This document shows, piece by piece, positions 20,241-33,660 of a DNA stretch of 64,000 nt. The notes below the pieces were generated by a model. That model had not been told where the DNA came from, did not search any database, and saw nothing but the letters and a program-made list of their open reading frames with translations. A program made the translations under genes and the position numbers. Source of the stretch: Ehretia macrophylla (lineage: Eukaryota; Streptophyta; Magnoliopsida; Boraginales; Ehretiaceae); NCBI GenBank assembly GCA_037974665.1, contig CM075765.1, forward strand, positions 19,357,648 to 19,421,647. The letters run 5' to 3'. How positions within the stretch are numbered: the stretch's first letter is position 1; each line of letters opens with the position of its first letter.

Positions 20241-22695
20241 CAGACATGCTTTTAATAAAGGTGATATATATCAATCATATTAGAACAACCTCATTTTGTT
20301 CCTTGGTTTCATCGCATGGCAGCAAAAGCTCAACCAGAGAGGAGTTTCTTTTAGAATCGAAAACTTTGGTGTCTTTAGTTGAGGTCACCCGCACGATGTT
20401 GTAAACATAGGACCACAAGTAAATGGCTCCTATCTGAAATATCAAACAACACAAATCAGTTACTAGTTAGTTACATCTATATAAGTACGAAAACTCTTCT
20501 ATCAGTCCACACTAATGTTAGTTCGTGGGATGGGAGGTAGGCCCCACATGTATAGAGAGTCCACTCCATGTGACTAGACTAATAATTAGTGTCAGCATGG
20601 TCTCTTAACGAGAGAAAAGAAGAAAATGATAATTAATTTTCGCATGTAGAAAATTGGTGCAAGTGTAATGGAGATGGACAAGTTACAACGTATTAAGGGT
20701 TGAGGTTTTGCCTTCAAATTACTTTTTCAATGGTGCCTGCTTAGGGACAGGTCCAAGAATTTTAATTTGTGGGAGTTTAACCACACAATTTAATACTCAT
20801 ATATTAACAGAGTTGAAATTCTGCCTTCAAACTACTTCTTCAATGGTGCCTAACCCAGGGCGAATCTATAATTATTATTTATTGAGGGTTAAAAACACAA
20901 AGTCCAACACTTTTCTTTTGCTCAATAAGTCTAACACTTGTATATGAATAATTTTATAGTGGGGTTAAATTGATTTTTCAACCAAAAATACCTTATAAAT
21001 ATAGATATTTTTTAAAAATACAACCTCAACTCATTCCTCAATAGTTTTTCACTCGGAATGTAAATACATCTGCCTGTGTGCCTAATGCTGAATAAACTGC
21101 ATAATGAGTTATCACTGTATAAAACATACCGCCATAGAAAGAGAAGCATACTCCATTCCATATGAATGGCAAGCTTCGGACGCTCCAAATGGACTATCTT
21201 TCTCGTGACATATCGATGGGATGATGAACAGAGGCAAGTTCCCCAAGTTTCCTATCAACATCAAAAACGAGATTATTAGGGGGAAGGTGCCACTAGCTAT
21301 AGAGGTCAAAGTTCGGGGAAGGGAAATGTCACTGACCAAAGACCAGAGCACGGAATGACTAGATTAGTATTGCTCGACTGGTAGATTCATCAGGAGAAGG
21401 GATGTAGAAATGCTATGCTTAATTCCCCATTTCACATGGCTGAATTTGAAGCCTTATACCTTAAGGAACTCTCTATCCACATTGTTGGAGAATTCAATTG
21501 CCCGACATAAATAATTTAGGACTTTCAAGATAAGTATACAAGTTATTGGACTACTTCACTGAACACTAATTGATTTTAATTAGATTAAACCCCGTGTTTC
21601 TTATTACTGAGAATAGACAATTTGGACTAACAGACACATCAAATTCCAAGATGGACTAAAATCAAGAACATTTCTAGCATAAAAGTATGCATTACCTGCT
21701 GCACATAAACCTATTACAAGGCCCTTCAAATGTTTAGGAGCTCTGGTGACTTTTGTAAGTGTCCATCCAAGTGCTGAGCCGATGATAAATGTCAGAAGGA
21801 TGTTGAAGGGCATGAACCACCTAAATATATATCACAATGAAAAACAAATTATGACCAAGTTGAAAAACAATGAAAGCCATTATTTCCATTGCATTATCTG
21901 ACAACTCTTCCATACATCTGTTGGACCTTCCGTCTATAATTGGAGGTGCGTGTGGGGCCCTTCCCATGTTAGAGCCGAATAAGTTCATCAGATGTACGAA
22001 AGGGTTTTCCTGCACCATCCACATTCTCAGCTACCAATAAGTATTTGAAATCAGGTCATAATCAATACTCACAACAACAAGATGCTCTCCAAAGTCACTG
22101 TTTGAGCTAGGTTGCTTGATACAAGAGCTGGGTTAAACACAAAAAATACAATCTGATTGCAAAATTTTAAACTACATCGTTAGTACAATCAAGTAGTATT
22201 AAAAATGCGTGACCTGCCCTGCAATGCTGATAATTATTAGAGACGAGAGCTTTTGACAATTTCATCCCTGATCTTTAAAACGCAACGTTTTCGTTTTTGA
22301 TCTTCCAAACGCAACATTTTCATCCTTTATTATTTTTATTTTGTGACACCGTTAGTCCTTAAGTAATTTCTGTCAAAAGATAGACGAATTTCTAACTTGC
22401 AATGCATGTGTGCTTTACATTTAATTAACTTTTGTAATCCGTTTATTATTTAACAGATATCACTTAAAAGATATTAAGGAATTGGATAAAAATATTGCGT
22501 TTTGAAAATCACAAACAAAGCTGTCAAAAGCGATTAAGATAAAGGTAATTGTCAACTCACATTGTTGATATGCTTCCTTGCAGTTTCCCCTAAGATATCA
22601 ATGTGATCTAGAGCAAGATATGAACCAAGTGCACTTATCAGCAGCATTTTCACAACAGGCATAGAAGAAATCACAAACAGATCCAGAAGCCCCAT
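17236..22695 (-). CDS. PILS: PIN-LIKES auxin transport facilitator, copy A
   Basis: Membrane transport (Mem_trans/auxin efflux carrier) family protein. PILS proteins lie in the ER and lower nuclear auxin signalling by intracellular auxin retention. Exons on the minus strand: 22695-22561, 22152-22073, 21820-21696, 21251-21130, 20433-20290, 19408-19316, 18886-18786, about 18497-18445, 18318-18133, 17360-17236. They total about 1164 nt, 387 aa. Features: N-terminal MGLLDLFVISSMPVVKMLL, FNPALVSSNLAQTVTLE (exon 2), WFMPFNILLTFIIGSALGW (exon 3), GNLGNLPLFIIPSIC from residue 114 with SPFG (exon 4), a short hydrophilic loop (exon 5, 48 codons), a second hydrophobic half with SAPLHVV and VGGNLLRG, and a C-terminal LWSTFFMWLVA. 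The frame is uninterrupted. The start was chosen by alignment with the other two copies. It carries the shortest loop of the three. Confidence 0.93.
17404..17679 (+). mobile_element. TRIM (miniature LTR element) in PILS-A intron 9
   Basis: Direct repeats of about 75 bp at 17404-17478 and 17605-17679 both start near 'gttgaa' and share 'tttctctaac.gttta' and 'tttttaaat'. The first is followed by a sequence like the initiator tRNA-Met primer site (tgatattagagc at 17479-17490; consensus tggtatcagagc). Flanks aaacc/aaatc agree at four of five positions. It belongs to the same family as the element at 62254. Noncoding and old. Confidence 0.55.
18348..18412. repeat. SINE-like 3' motif
   Basis: 'aaaccaaatcaaac', 'actaggtggggttggttac' and a following AT-rich stretch resemble the conserved '..caactaggtgggttc..tatatgga' motif also seen at 24061-24120 and 26842-26900. 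Such motifs are common in dispersed eudicot SINEs. The family is not identified. Confidence 0.35.
19625..19930. mobile_element. MULE-type MITE in PILS-A intron 5
   Basis: The left end is 'ggtaaataccttaattggtc', continuing 'gactttagtgaaaatgaaaat'. The right end, reverse-complemented, is 'gggtaataatatcttcgtta', continuing 'aactttgataaaaatgagaat'. The flanks agaatctta (19616-19624) and ataatctta (19931-19939) match at eight of nine positions, a Mutator-size duplication. Noncoding, about 306 bp. Confidence 0.75.
20101..20170 (+). pseudogene. tRNA-Pro-like pseudogene
   Basis: The segment has a clear tRNA D-arm (tcgtctagtggtat, a perfect A box) and an anticodon stem 'ctcgc....gcgag' as in plant tRNA-Pro. 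However, the anticodon loop reads TTTAAAT instead of TTTGGGT, the T-arm has lost the GGTTCGA core, and the acceptor stem does not pair at its end. It lies inside PILS-A intron 5 on the opposite strand and is followed by a (TA)n run. It is either a dead tRNA copy or the head of a tRNA-derived SINE. Confidence 0.7.
20197..20236. repeat. (TA)n microsatellite
   Basis: About 20 TA units directly downstream of the tRNA-like pseudogene, within PILS-A intron 5. Confidence 0.9.
20699..20851. repeat. Direct repeat, spacing about 112 bp, in PILS-A intron 4
   Basis: 'gccttcaaattactttttca' with 'atggtgcct' at 20711-20739 recurs as 'gccttcaaactacttcttca' with 'atggtgcct' at 20822-20850. An AT-rich insert separates them. 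Origin unknown. Confidence 0.6.
22250..22532. mobile_element. MITE in PILS-A intron 1
   Basis: The left end 'gcttttgacaatttcatccc' and the reverse complement of the right end 'cgcttttgacagctttgttt' form an inverted repeat that continues through 'gatctttaaaacgcaa' versus 'gattttcaaaacgcaa'. No clear target duplication was found. Noncoding, about 285 bp, between exons 1 and 2. Confidence 0.6.
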
Positions 22696-25100
22696 CGTGA
22701 AGCAGATTGCAGAAGTTCCTCTCAAGTCCTACAATATTCAAACTGGAGGAGTTTACAATTAAAAGAATCTTTGTTTCATCACCATCTTATATATTAACGT
22801 AAAAGGTAATCAGATGCCTAATTTCACACGTTAAAATGCTTTCACATTTTTCCATGTGAAAACGCAAGCTTGCATTATCGTTGAATACTTAATATGCACT
22901 AAAGCTTAATCACTAAGAAAAAAAAATACATAAATATCTCCTGATTATGTTCATAATAAAAATCACAATATACGAAGCATAGTAAATATATAATACAATC
23001 AATATGAAAATATATTTTAGGACTTCATTTCTCTAGAACCTAGTTCAAAACAAGAGAATTTGTCCAAGTAATATATAGGTATAGAGTTTTACTAGCTGAA
23101 GAAACTCGAAATAAATATAATGGAAAAAGAATTTCCGTCAATGAATCCTGAAATGATATATGCCCTAGAGCAAAAGTAGGAAACTAGTCAGTTCGATTAA
23201 AATACTTATTTTTTGAATAAAAGTTATGAATTACTTGACAATTCTAATTGTTTCTAATTTGAACCGACCCATTCAGACAATATATGTGAATTTCTTAACA
23301 AAAATTACTTACAAATTCATAAAAAAAGTAGGTTATTCACGAGTTAGTATTTAAATACGATATTCAGAGAAAAAAACAAATTAAAACGATGAGTTATGTT
23401 ACTTGTATATAGTAACAAGCAACGTATCAAGAAAACGATACATTATTAATGAAAGTGAAGCTAGAGAAACAAGTTTACCACAAGAAGTTGCTACATGCAA
23501 AATTGGTCACCATGAAGAATGAATTTCTTCTAGCTTAATTATGTGATGTTTGCTATTGGTGGGTTTGTAGTATGTATCAAGCGCCAAAAATATCTGATGA
23601 ACGTTGGATTCAAAATTTTGAACGAACCAAGTAAGGCCAAATGAGGCTATTTCCGGCGGCCTGCAATTTCACATGCCCCCACCCCACCAACATGTACTTT
23701 TATTAACGTAAACTAAAACTATATGGGATATGTTACATTTCTCCATGCATGACTTTCTATTTTGCTAATTCGAATCGAAGGGTTTTCGAGTGAGGATTTT
23801 GACAAAATGTTATAACGTTATAGGCAAGATTTAAAAACTTATGAACTATTTACATACTTTTTTTTATAATTATGTTAATAATTCACAACTATTGTATCTA
23901 ACTCATAATATCATAATGTTTTGAGTAGATGTAATTCGCTTCTCTTTCATGGCAGACAAAGGTGGCTGATAAGTTTATGTCCAAGAATTTCGTTGCCAAT
24001 AGAGTCCACGGATATCTTTATAAGTTCATAGTTAAATAATATAATTTTTGTGACATTGATAAACCAAATCAAATCAAACTAAACTTTTATCCAACTAGGT
24101 GGGTTCAGTTATATGGATTAGACGATGTGATATTGATAAACCATAAATTTAAAATTACCATATATACAAAATTTTAAATTATTCCACCAAATATTAATTG
24201 TTATTGAGCCTTGCATTTTTAAGATGATATCAAAGTTGAGTCTTGATCTACTTTTTATTTTATTTTATCCACATTTGACCATCTGTTCTTGCTAATCTCG
24301 TACATGCTTCCATGTCAAGTTCTTCTTAATTACTGACTTTGTTTATCCATATCAGCTCTTGTAATCTATTAATAAATTATAAATTATTTTGTAAAATTCT
24401 GAGTTACTCTACCTACAATAATTAATTGATTCTAGGATAAAATCACATTTTTTTAACAAAAACACGATATTATCTTGAAAAGATGTAGTAGTTCTTTTTC
24501 CATTCTACCATTGAAGACAAATTGTAGAACTCAATCCACATTTATCACGAAAACTAAGAAAATAGTTGCAAATAAAAATGATACTCGTGTGAGGTAATTA
24601 ATTGGGTTTGAATTATACTTTTTGACTTTTTAAATATTTTAAGATTAGTAAGTAACGGACAAATCAGTGCCAATTAAATATGCTTATGATTATATTCTAG
24701 CTATTTTGTAAAGAAATAATTTTCTATTCAAGAAAAATGGATATTCTTTTGAACAAACCCACTCTATTTTTTCTATTTTGCATCGTGCTATACACCTTTT
24801 AGTTTTACATAAAGGACATCACAACTACATCCATTTGGTTTACATAGTACATTAATAACCTGACTCCGACCACTTATAAATAATTTTAAACAAGTTTCTT
24901 CTAAAGTAGATATTTGAATTTTAAATATGACTCGTAAAAATCTATCTTCTAAGGCATATGACAATTCTTTCACTATCAGAGAACATATTTTAACCGAGTA
25001 TCGAACGTAGGAAATTTCTCATGTCTGTTCTCTTCGTATCCTCCTCTTACCCCTGTATCTTTTTCTACTTTGTGTATATGTGTAGGATACATCGATCGGT
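22696..25100. other. Upstream region of PILS-A / spacer to PILS-B
   Basis: 2.4 kb holding the PILS-A promoter and 5' leader. A splice-acceptor-like TTGTAG lies about 35 bp before the PILS-A ATG, suggesting a 5'-UTR intron. A SINE-like motif sits at 24061-24120. The rest is AT-rich with no recognised gene. Confidence 0.5.
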
Positions 25101-28100
25101 TTAAGACACCAGCCACATGTAGTAAGTCGTCCAGAGAGTAAGAGAGATTGATGCCACAGCATAATTCCACAGCATAATAACTGAACATTCACTTTCACCA
25201 GCTTCAAACAATTGGGTGATTGTACCTGCCAAATGGAGGAACCCAAACCCGAATCAATTATTAGACTTATATAGGGTTAAATACGGTAATTGTTAATATG
25301 ACTGACGTTTCATTTTATAATTAATTGGTGTTAAGTGAAGTAATCTAGGATCTTCTAAGATGACCTTAGGGTTTCTGATTTTTTAATATGGGACAAGTGT
25401 TATATTTTAACATTCTCCTCACGTGTGACCTGATTTGAGAAGAGTTACACGTGGAAGATTGAACATAAGTGGACCTGATTTAATATGGGTCGCACACGGA
25501 TAAATATGATTTGACCAAGAGCTCAACTCTGATACCATATTAAGAAGCCTGAGGTTTTTTCTTAAAACTAATTAGTACCAAGTGAAGTAGTAACTAGGAT
25601 CTTATAATGTTGTCTTAGGGTTTCTAATTTTTTATTATGATACAAGTGTTATACGGTTTTAAACTTTTTGATAAAGTGATAAATTAATATGGTATCAGAT
25701 CCTATACTTCCAAGCGGTCCCAAGTTTAAATATCTCTACAGCAATGGTGTATCAGATATTACCTACGGTCATTGCAGATGGTAGTGCATATTGCAGCAAC
25801 AGAACAAACTGATATAACGAATCTGATCCCACTAGTCCAAGACGACGTGCGATTCTGACAATAACAATACCAAAAAGAGGCAAGGCAACATATCGAACCA
25901 CCTGGATACCTATCACAACCCATACACCAACTCCTGAACTTTTAAGACCTGCACCATAAAACAGGGAAAATTTTGAGAGGAGGATGATTATTAATTATGT
26001 AATTGAGGGTCTAACAGTAGGGTGGATCCAGAATTATAGTTGGGTAGAGGTTAAAATACACTATTAAACATTTGGAAATTTTCAAAAATGGGACTTATTG
26101 TTTCACCAAAGTTTTAAATTTATCCAAACTGTTGAAAATGAGTCAATTTAGTCTTAATTATTTTTCCAAAAATTTCAAATTCATCACTGTTGTTCAGAAT
26201 TAATCAATTTAATCTTTATTATTTTTCAAAAAAATCAATTTAGTCCCTATTTTTTTAAAAAAAATTCAATTTAGTCCCTGCACGTGACCCATATTTAGGG
26301 ACTAAATTAATTAATTTTAAACAATAGAGACGTATTTGAAATTTTTTTAAATAATAAGGACTAAATTGATTAATTTTAAACAATATGGACGAATTTGAAA
26401 TTTTTGACAAGCAATAGGGACCATTTGTGATATTTTTCTATTTACAAAATATTTTTTTCAATGCGAGTTAAATTGATTTTTTAGACTAAAATCACCTTTA
26501 AAATGCAAATATTTTCAACAGAAAAATAAGGAAATTAACTACGGAATTACCCCGAATGAGATTTGCACCCACTATAAGTGTCATAGCTGGTATCGTTGCA
26601 TCCCTGCAGCAGCATATTACACATCATCAAGAAAATGATGATGAATAAAATGAATCTAAAAAACAATACAATCAATTGTACAATCTCAATTTGTTCATTT
26701 TATTTTAGAATGAAATGCTAAAAATGGTACAGTTGCATTTTTGAGGAAGTAACATTGTATGATTTCCAAGTTATGCTCTGGGCCTAGAAAAAGTGGTTTT
26801 AGTGAGTAGGGAATGCTTCTCTCTCTCTGGAACATTATCCAAATCGAACTAAATTTTTATCCTACTAGATGTAGTCGGGATATATTGATCTTCCGAGAAC
26901 CATCGCAAAACTCTACAGGATTCTCTTATGGATTTAAAACATTTCTTTCGAAAGTTGTTTTTTGGAAAAGGTTGGCTTAGGATTAGTGGCAGGGTCAAAA
27001 ACTTATAGTCAGCGGACACTCATAAATTTAGAGTAGACCCTTAACTAAAATCTTATATATTTAATAATTTTTTTCTTTTGACCAAAAACAAAAAGTTGAG
27101 CTTTTTTCTAAGTTAAGGTGCACTTTGCACACGTTAAACTATACGTGGCTCCACTAGTGCTTGGGATTGCTCAAATCAAAGGGAGCTCCTTACATACCCC
27201 AGCAAAGATGCAGAGCTCTCGATCGCACGAAGAGGAGCTTTATCGCCAACCATTAGATTTCGTAGTGGAGAGATTACTGCAATCACAAGTCCAACAATCT
27301 GTGACAATAAAGATGCATAATAAGCCAGAGAACCTTCAGTTTGCACATTGTAAGCAGAGGTAAACTTCTCAGTCTTGTTTGCCATAACGATTTTAAGGCC
27401 AAAAAATGCTTTGCTATTACATGATTCTCTAAACCTTTCCTTTTTACTTACTGGGTATGAATTCATATAAATTTGGTTATAATTGTTGTATAGAACAACT
27501 CTGAGTGGACCTCAAAATAACTATAATGTAAATGCTGTTGAAACAATCAGGCACTTGGCCTCCTAAATATTTTCTCCCCTACTAATACTCTATTGGCTAA
27601 ATCATGTGGAATTCTCTCCCATGGCAGGTTGCTGGCAGGGCAGGATGTATTCAAGGGTGAGCAGTGCCGGGTTTTTGGCTCAAGTCTAAGCCCAAACAGA
27701 AGTTGAATACAAGTAAAAGTCTAGTTTAATGAGAATAGAGGTAGGAGTCCTAATAGAGTTAAGTTTTTGGCTACTATAAACATGACTTTCTAACTTGTAA
27801 TTAATTGTCATGAGCGAGAGTTTAATGGATCTTTGTCTGTTCAAAAGATCTGTTGTATTGTAAACGGTAGATTTTCCAATTTTGGGTCTGGACGTAGACA
27901 GAAGGACCAAACCACGTTAAAAATACTCTGTGTAGATTTCTCTTATTCCATACATGTGTGTGCATGATCCAATTCCTAACAAGCAGGGACTGTAATCTCA
28001 CTCACTTAATTTACTTTTTTAAATATGTGTATTTTTTATATGAAAAATCAATTAACTTCGACTGAAAAAGAATTGTTAATATATGAGTGTTAAATTGTGT

Positions 28101-31100
28101 TTCTTTTACTCTTATTAAATAAAAATTCTGAATCAATTCCTGAGTTCGGGATACATGGAGGATGTTGATCAGTATGGCAAAACTATAGTATGCATCATAA
28201 TCATACCGTTGCAATGGTTGATGGTGCAAATAACATTTTGAGGTTCATCTTTTCAGCCCATATCTTCATGCTTTGCTTAATATTCTTGAGTCGAGGTGCC
28301 TACCAAAAGGAATGTCAATCAAGAAAGAGAGAATTATGCGAACTAATTCCATCTAGCTATCTCAAAACATAAATTGTATTGAAGACTCGATGCATATTAC
28401 AAAGAAATGATATACATTTTTTTTTTTTCCTGTCAAGAAAAGAAGTAGATTGCCATAGTCCTACCAAACTCTATGATTCTATATTTTCTATCAAGGAATT
28501 CTTCACTACATATGAGAGCGACCTACCCAAGACATTCTGATGCTTCTAGTCAAATAACTATTCATAATTGCATATAACTAAAGCAAATTCTACGCGAGTA
28601 GAGTAGGTTGATTACGCCATTAAACCTGACATATATATGGAATATAACAAAATGATTTAAGATGACAACGAGTAAAATTTAAATTTAAATTTTATAGATA
28701 TTCGACCCAATTGTAAATTCAAATCTGAAATTGATAACATAGTTGCTAAGGTTTGATATTTTTAAGGCGTTATCGGTGTATAATCTTCTAAAATTAGTAA
28801 TGTACATTTATACAAATTAAAAGCCAAACTCGATTATGGGTAAATATCTAGTTTGGTCCCCTATTTTTAGAGTTTGTGTCATTTTAGTCTTTTTCCTTTT
28901 AAAATATACCATTTTAGTCATGTATCTTTATCATTAGTCTTAAATTAATCCTTATCTTTCAAAATATATCTTAGTCATATATCTTTACTATTTGTCTCAA
29001 ATTAATCCTTATCTTTGTCATTGTGGTCCATGTTTGTCCTTCACTATTTTGAAATATAAGAACTAAGTTGATACAAATAGTAAATATACGGAATTAAAAG
29101 AGTATATTTTAAAAGATAAGGACTAAGTTGAGACAAATGATAAAGATACAAGACTAAAAATGTATATTTTAAAAAATAAGAACTAAAATAATACAAACTC
29201 TAAAGATAAGAGACTAAATTGAATATTTACCTTCGATTATTTATCTACTAAAAATAAATAATCATTATACACACACATACATATAATGTTTTAGGGCTGA
29301 TGATAACAATTTGATATATTTCGGCCCAAAACGTAAAATTATACCAATGGACTAATGCTTGCCTTGTACCTATGGCCTGGTACATAAATTTATAACATTT
29401 GGTCCGACAAAAAAAAAAAAAAAAATTATAACATATGGGCCAATACTTGTCATATCCAATATATCATATAACCTAATCAACTCTCCCAAAAAAGTCCCTA
29501 ATCGGCAACTCTTGAAATTTAAAGAGCCTTTTCTAATTTATCTGTGTACTTATTTTAATTTTAATTTAAATTTTATTCTTGTAGGATGTTTTTGTTAAAA
29601 TTGGTTTTTTGAATTTTTTTCCTTAATATCAGGTTCAAGTTTGAATACTTGCGGGTTTATAATACTTTCGAATTCCGATTTAATCAGGTGAGTTCATATT
29701 TGTTTGATAAAGAATAATATAATAATTGAGTTCAAATTTAAGTTTGTAAATTTTGACGGGTATCCAATCATTCTAGCTAGAATGATACCCTCAAACAATT
29801 CTTTTGTTTTGTTTCTTCTCTTTTCTTTCTTCTTTGCTATATTTAACTGTGGGGAAAGAGTGGAAATAATATGCCACTATGGAGAAATATGGAATACGAG
29901 ATAGTAGTTTGGTTTTAGAGACATTCTTGCTTGCATCGGGGAAGTGCTCCTAATTTTCAGATTTAGGAGAAATGTGTCTTACAAAATAGTCCCAATGCAG
30001 GCATGCATGATCTTACCCTAATTAAGTATGACTACATATATGATAGATACCATTCTATTTTTATTATCCGTTTATCACTTTTTATGTGAAAGTTTAGTTG
30101 TGATGCTAAAAGAAGAGAAAGAAATAATAAAAGTTTATCATTTTAGTATGCTGACTAGTTATCTATATAGAAGTTGAAAAATAGTGATGAAAATAAGGTG
30201 ATCTCAGACAACACTCGTATTTTTTTCTTTTTTACTTTTTTTTAATACTCCATCCCATTTTATGAGATTCAAACTCTGCTCTTCCAACTATCAAGTAGAA
30301 CGTCCCAACACTAAACTACTCGTTAATCTCAACCGACAACACTCATATGGCTGACATGAATGAGTCTGTAGCATTTTGAAAATATTAAGCATATAGGGAG
30401 AAAAATGAGATCCTGCCAGCAAGGAAAATCATTGCCTAAAAGAAGAGGAGTACCTTTTCTTCTTTGTCATTACATGTAGTGGGACATGATAGCACAGCTT
30501 GTTCATAGTCTCCAGTGTCTGAGCTATCTTTCGAGAGTAAAGCTTGCGTGTAGCTGTCGTCTGAAAATATTTCCTGGTCTTGGCCAGGATGATTTATGTA
30601 TTTTGTTGATCCATCACTTTGATATCCATACGCCCTTACTATGTTGTACACATAAGACCATATGTACACAGCGCCAATCTATTTTAATTGAAAAAGACAA
30701 AAAGAAAATGTATCGAAATCATATTTCGAGGCAAAAGTCTTCCATCCATCTCTCCAAATAGTTTGATTGAGTGTGGGAGGTGAGCCTCACATCTTGTCGG
30801 GTGTGAGTGTGGGAGGTGAGTTCCACATTTTTATCTCTCAGTCAGACCATAAGTTATCACAGATGAAAATGTTATCGATTTCAACATTAAGTAATTGTGT
30901 TTTTTGAAAAGTGATTGATGCAAAATATCAATGCTAGTGTAAGTAAGTACGGAGTAGGGACATTACTGCCATAGATAGGGATGCATATGCCTCTCCATTT
31001 GCAGAACAAATAGAGGAATCTCCAAATGGACTGCTCTTTTCCTTGCAGACAGCTGGGATAATTATGAGAAGCAAGTTCCCTAGGTTTCCTGTAATTGGCA

Positions 31101-33609
31101 ACGATAAATAAAAATCTGAGAAAATTGCGATGGACATTGACTTGGAATTTATGCTATAGCATGTCTAGTTCTTATGACCCAACAATTTGAGTTGATGATT
31201 TTGCACTTGCAATGTAATGTTATAGAGGATTAGATTTGAAGTATATCATATTTCATGTCATATAGGATCAAAGACTGATCCAGGATTTTAGTTTAATGAA
31301 AGACTAAAAACATATTAGTTCCAACCCATTCTTTAATAGTTTTACTATTAGGTCAGTGAAGGTTGCAGTTTCGACTGGTTGGAAATACATCCGCCCATGT
31401 ATATAGCATGGCAGCTTGTGTTATTCCTAATTAATGTGTTATTCCTAATTAGGATTTTTCAAGAAAATTCTCCGTCAAAATAAAAATAGAAAAAGGAAAA
31501 ACTAGGCAGCCAATTCGGAACTCTAGCAATTAATTCCCTTTTTCACTAGACTAATTGTATAAGAATAAATTTCAAATTACCTGCTGCACAGCAACCGATT
31601 ACGAGGCCATAGAGGTGGACTGGGGTTCTAGTGATTTTCGCAAGTATCCAACCAAGTATTGAACCAATCACAAACGTGAGAAGGATATTCACTGGCATGA
31701 ACCATCTAAAAAATATTCAACACACTAATATATTAGCTTTGTACTTAAATGTCATATTAAGTGTTAATTTACACTTACTAAACTAGGGTGCAAAAGTTTA
31801 GAAAATTACAACTCACAATGTGACTATGTTACTCGTGGTAATAGAATCCGCCAAGCTGCTAGCAACAAGTGCGGGACTGAAGACATAAAATACAAGCTGC
31901 TCCAATTAAGAGAAAAATGAATTTTGTTAGTCCTAAGGATTTTTGGTGTGGTGTGGGGTGGGGTGGGGTGGGGTGGTGGGCACTGTCGGATTCATATGTG
32001 GTTCTGTGATTCAAAACGTTAAAAAATTTATGTATTTTTTTTTTAAATAAAGAGTTTAAATATTTACATATTCTGAGTGAAAAAGAATAATTTGTCCCCG
32101 TTTAAAAGAAATATGTTCATCTAATTAAAAATTTATTTATTTTAGTTCTTATTAAGAAGAACTCCTGAATTTGTCCATACTAGTGGGTGACAGATTGGGA
32201 TTGGGGGCCTACTAGGGTAGAGGGTAGGGTGGTGATGTTCATTGTTTTCTAATACGTGAAATGATCATGATACCCCCATCTTAGCATTCATTAAGGGCAA
32301 AATAGTTAATTATGTGATGAATCTATTTTCCTCGTATGATTGACTAACAGAGGGACTTGGGAGGAAAAAAATTATAATTAAAGACCCTATTTGGTCTAAG
32401 AAAAACAAACTTAGGGACCCCAATGGCGTTTTATCCTATTAAATATGTTCTGCCCAAATCACATATTGCCTTGCCCAAAAAAAAAAAAAAAACATTTTTT
32501 GCCCAAGTTTTCTGTTGATCCTTTTAAAATTGATTGTCTCGATGTGACGTCAAAAAAGTTGAAATTGAGGCCATTAAGTCCAAACTTTCTACACCACCAG
32601 AATTCAACAATATAAAATAATGCATGTGATGTTTGTAAGAGAACTTTCTATGATGTTTGAAATTCTAATTCCAAAGGGGGCCAAACTAACACACTTTTAA
32701 CTCTTTTGGGACCACAATGTCGGAAAACAAATAATTATTTCAAAGTCACATTTAAATATATGAGTTAGGCTTTTATATGGATACAATTCTCTAATACACA
32801 AAGTGAGTCTTACACACACATGACGCTTACCTTTTTATTTCACGTCCGCACACGGCCATATTCATATAGAAGCAAAATCTGAAATATGTATATAACTTTG
32901 AAAGACAAAATGAAATCTTTGAACTTTTAGAGGGGGTAAAGTTCAATTGGCTCATATATATATGTGTGTACCTTTAGAAGGAGACAATCTTGAAATGGCT
33001 TAAAACAAAACCATTAAAGTAGCAATTGGTATATTGAAATAGAGATAGGAATGGAATGACATTCCCTAAGTCTATTTCAAATCTCATACTTGGTATAAAA
33101 TAATTAACTTGGGAATCTTGTTCCAAAGATAATTCCATTCTTCCATACATGATATTAGTTATTTTAGAGCAAACACATGGAATTAAGTCATTCTCATGTG
33201 CTTGGAATACACTTATTACTCAAGTAGCCAAAATAACCTTAAGAAAAACATATTACATACTACTCAAATAGTATTAACTATTATTATGTAAACATTATAA
33301 TTAATATAAGATATATAGTAATAAAAATATATAATAAAATAAATAAATAACGATAATAAATATCAATAAAATATAATAATAATAATAATAAGATAAATAT
33401 AATAATAATAATATATATGATAATAAATGTATAATATGATAATAATAATAATAATAATATAATAATAATAATATAATGTAATTATAATTTTAAAATAAGA
33501 CAAATAATATATAAAATAAAATATAATAACCATAACAATAATATATATTTAATAATAATATATAATCTAATAATAATATAAAACAATAATAAAAATATGA
33601 ATGATAACA

Positions 33610-33660
<51 letters not shown>

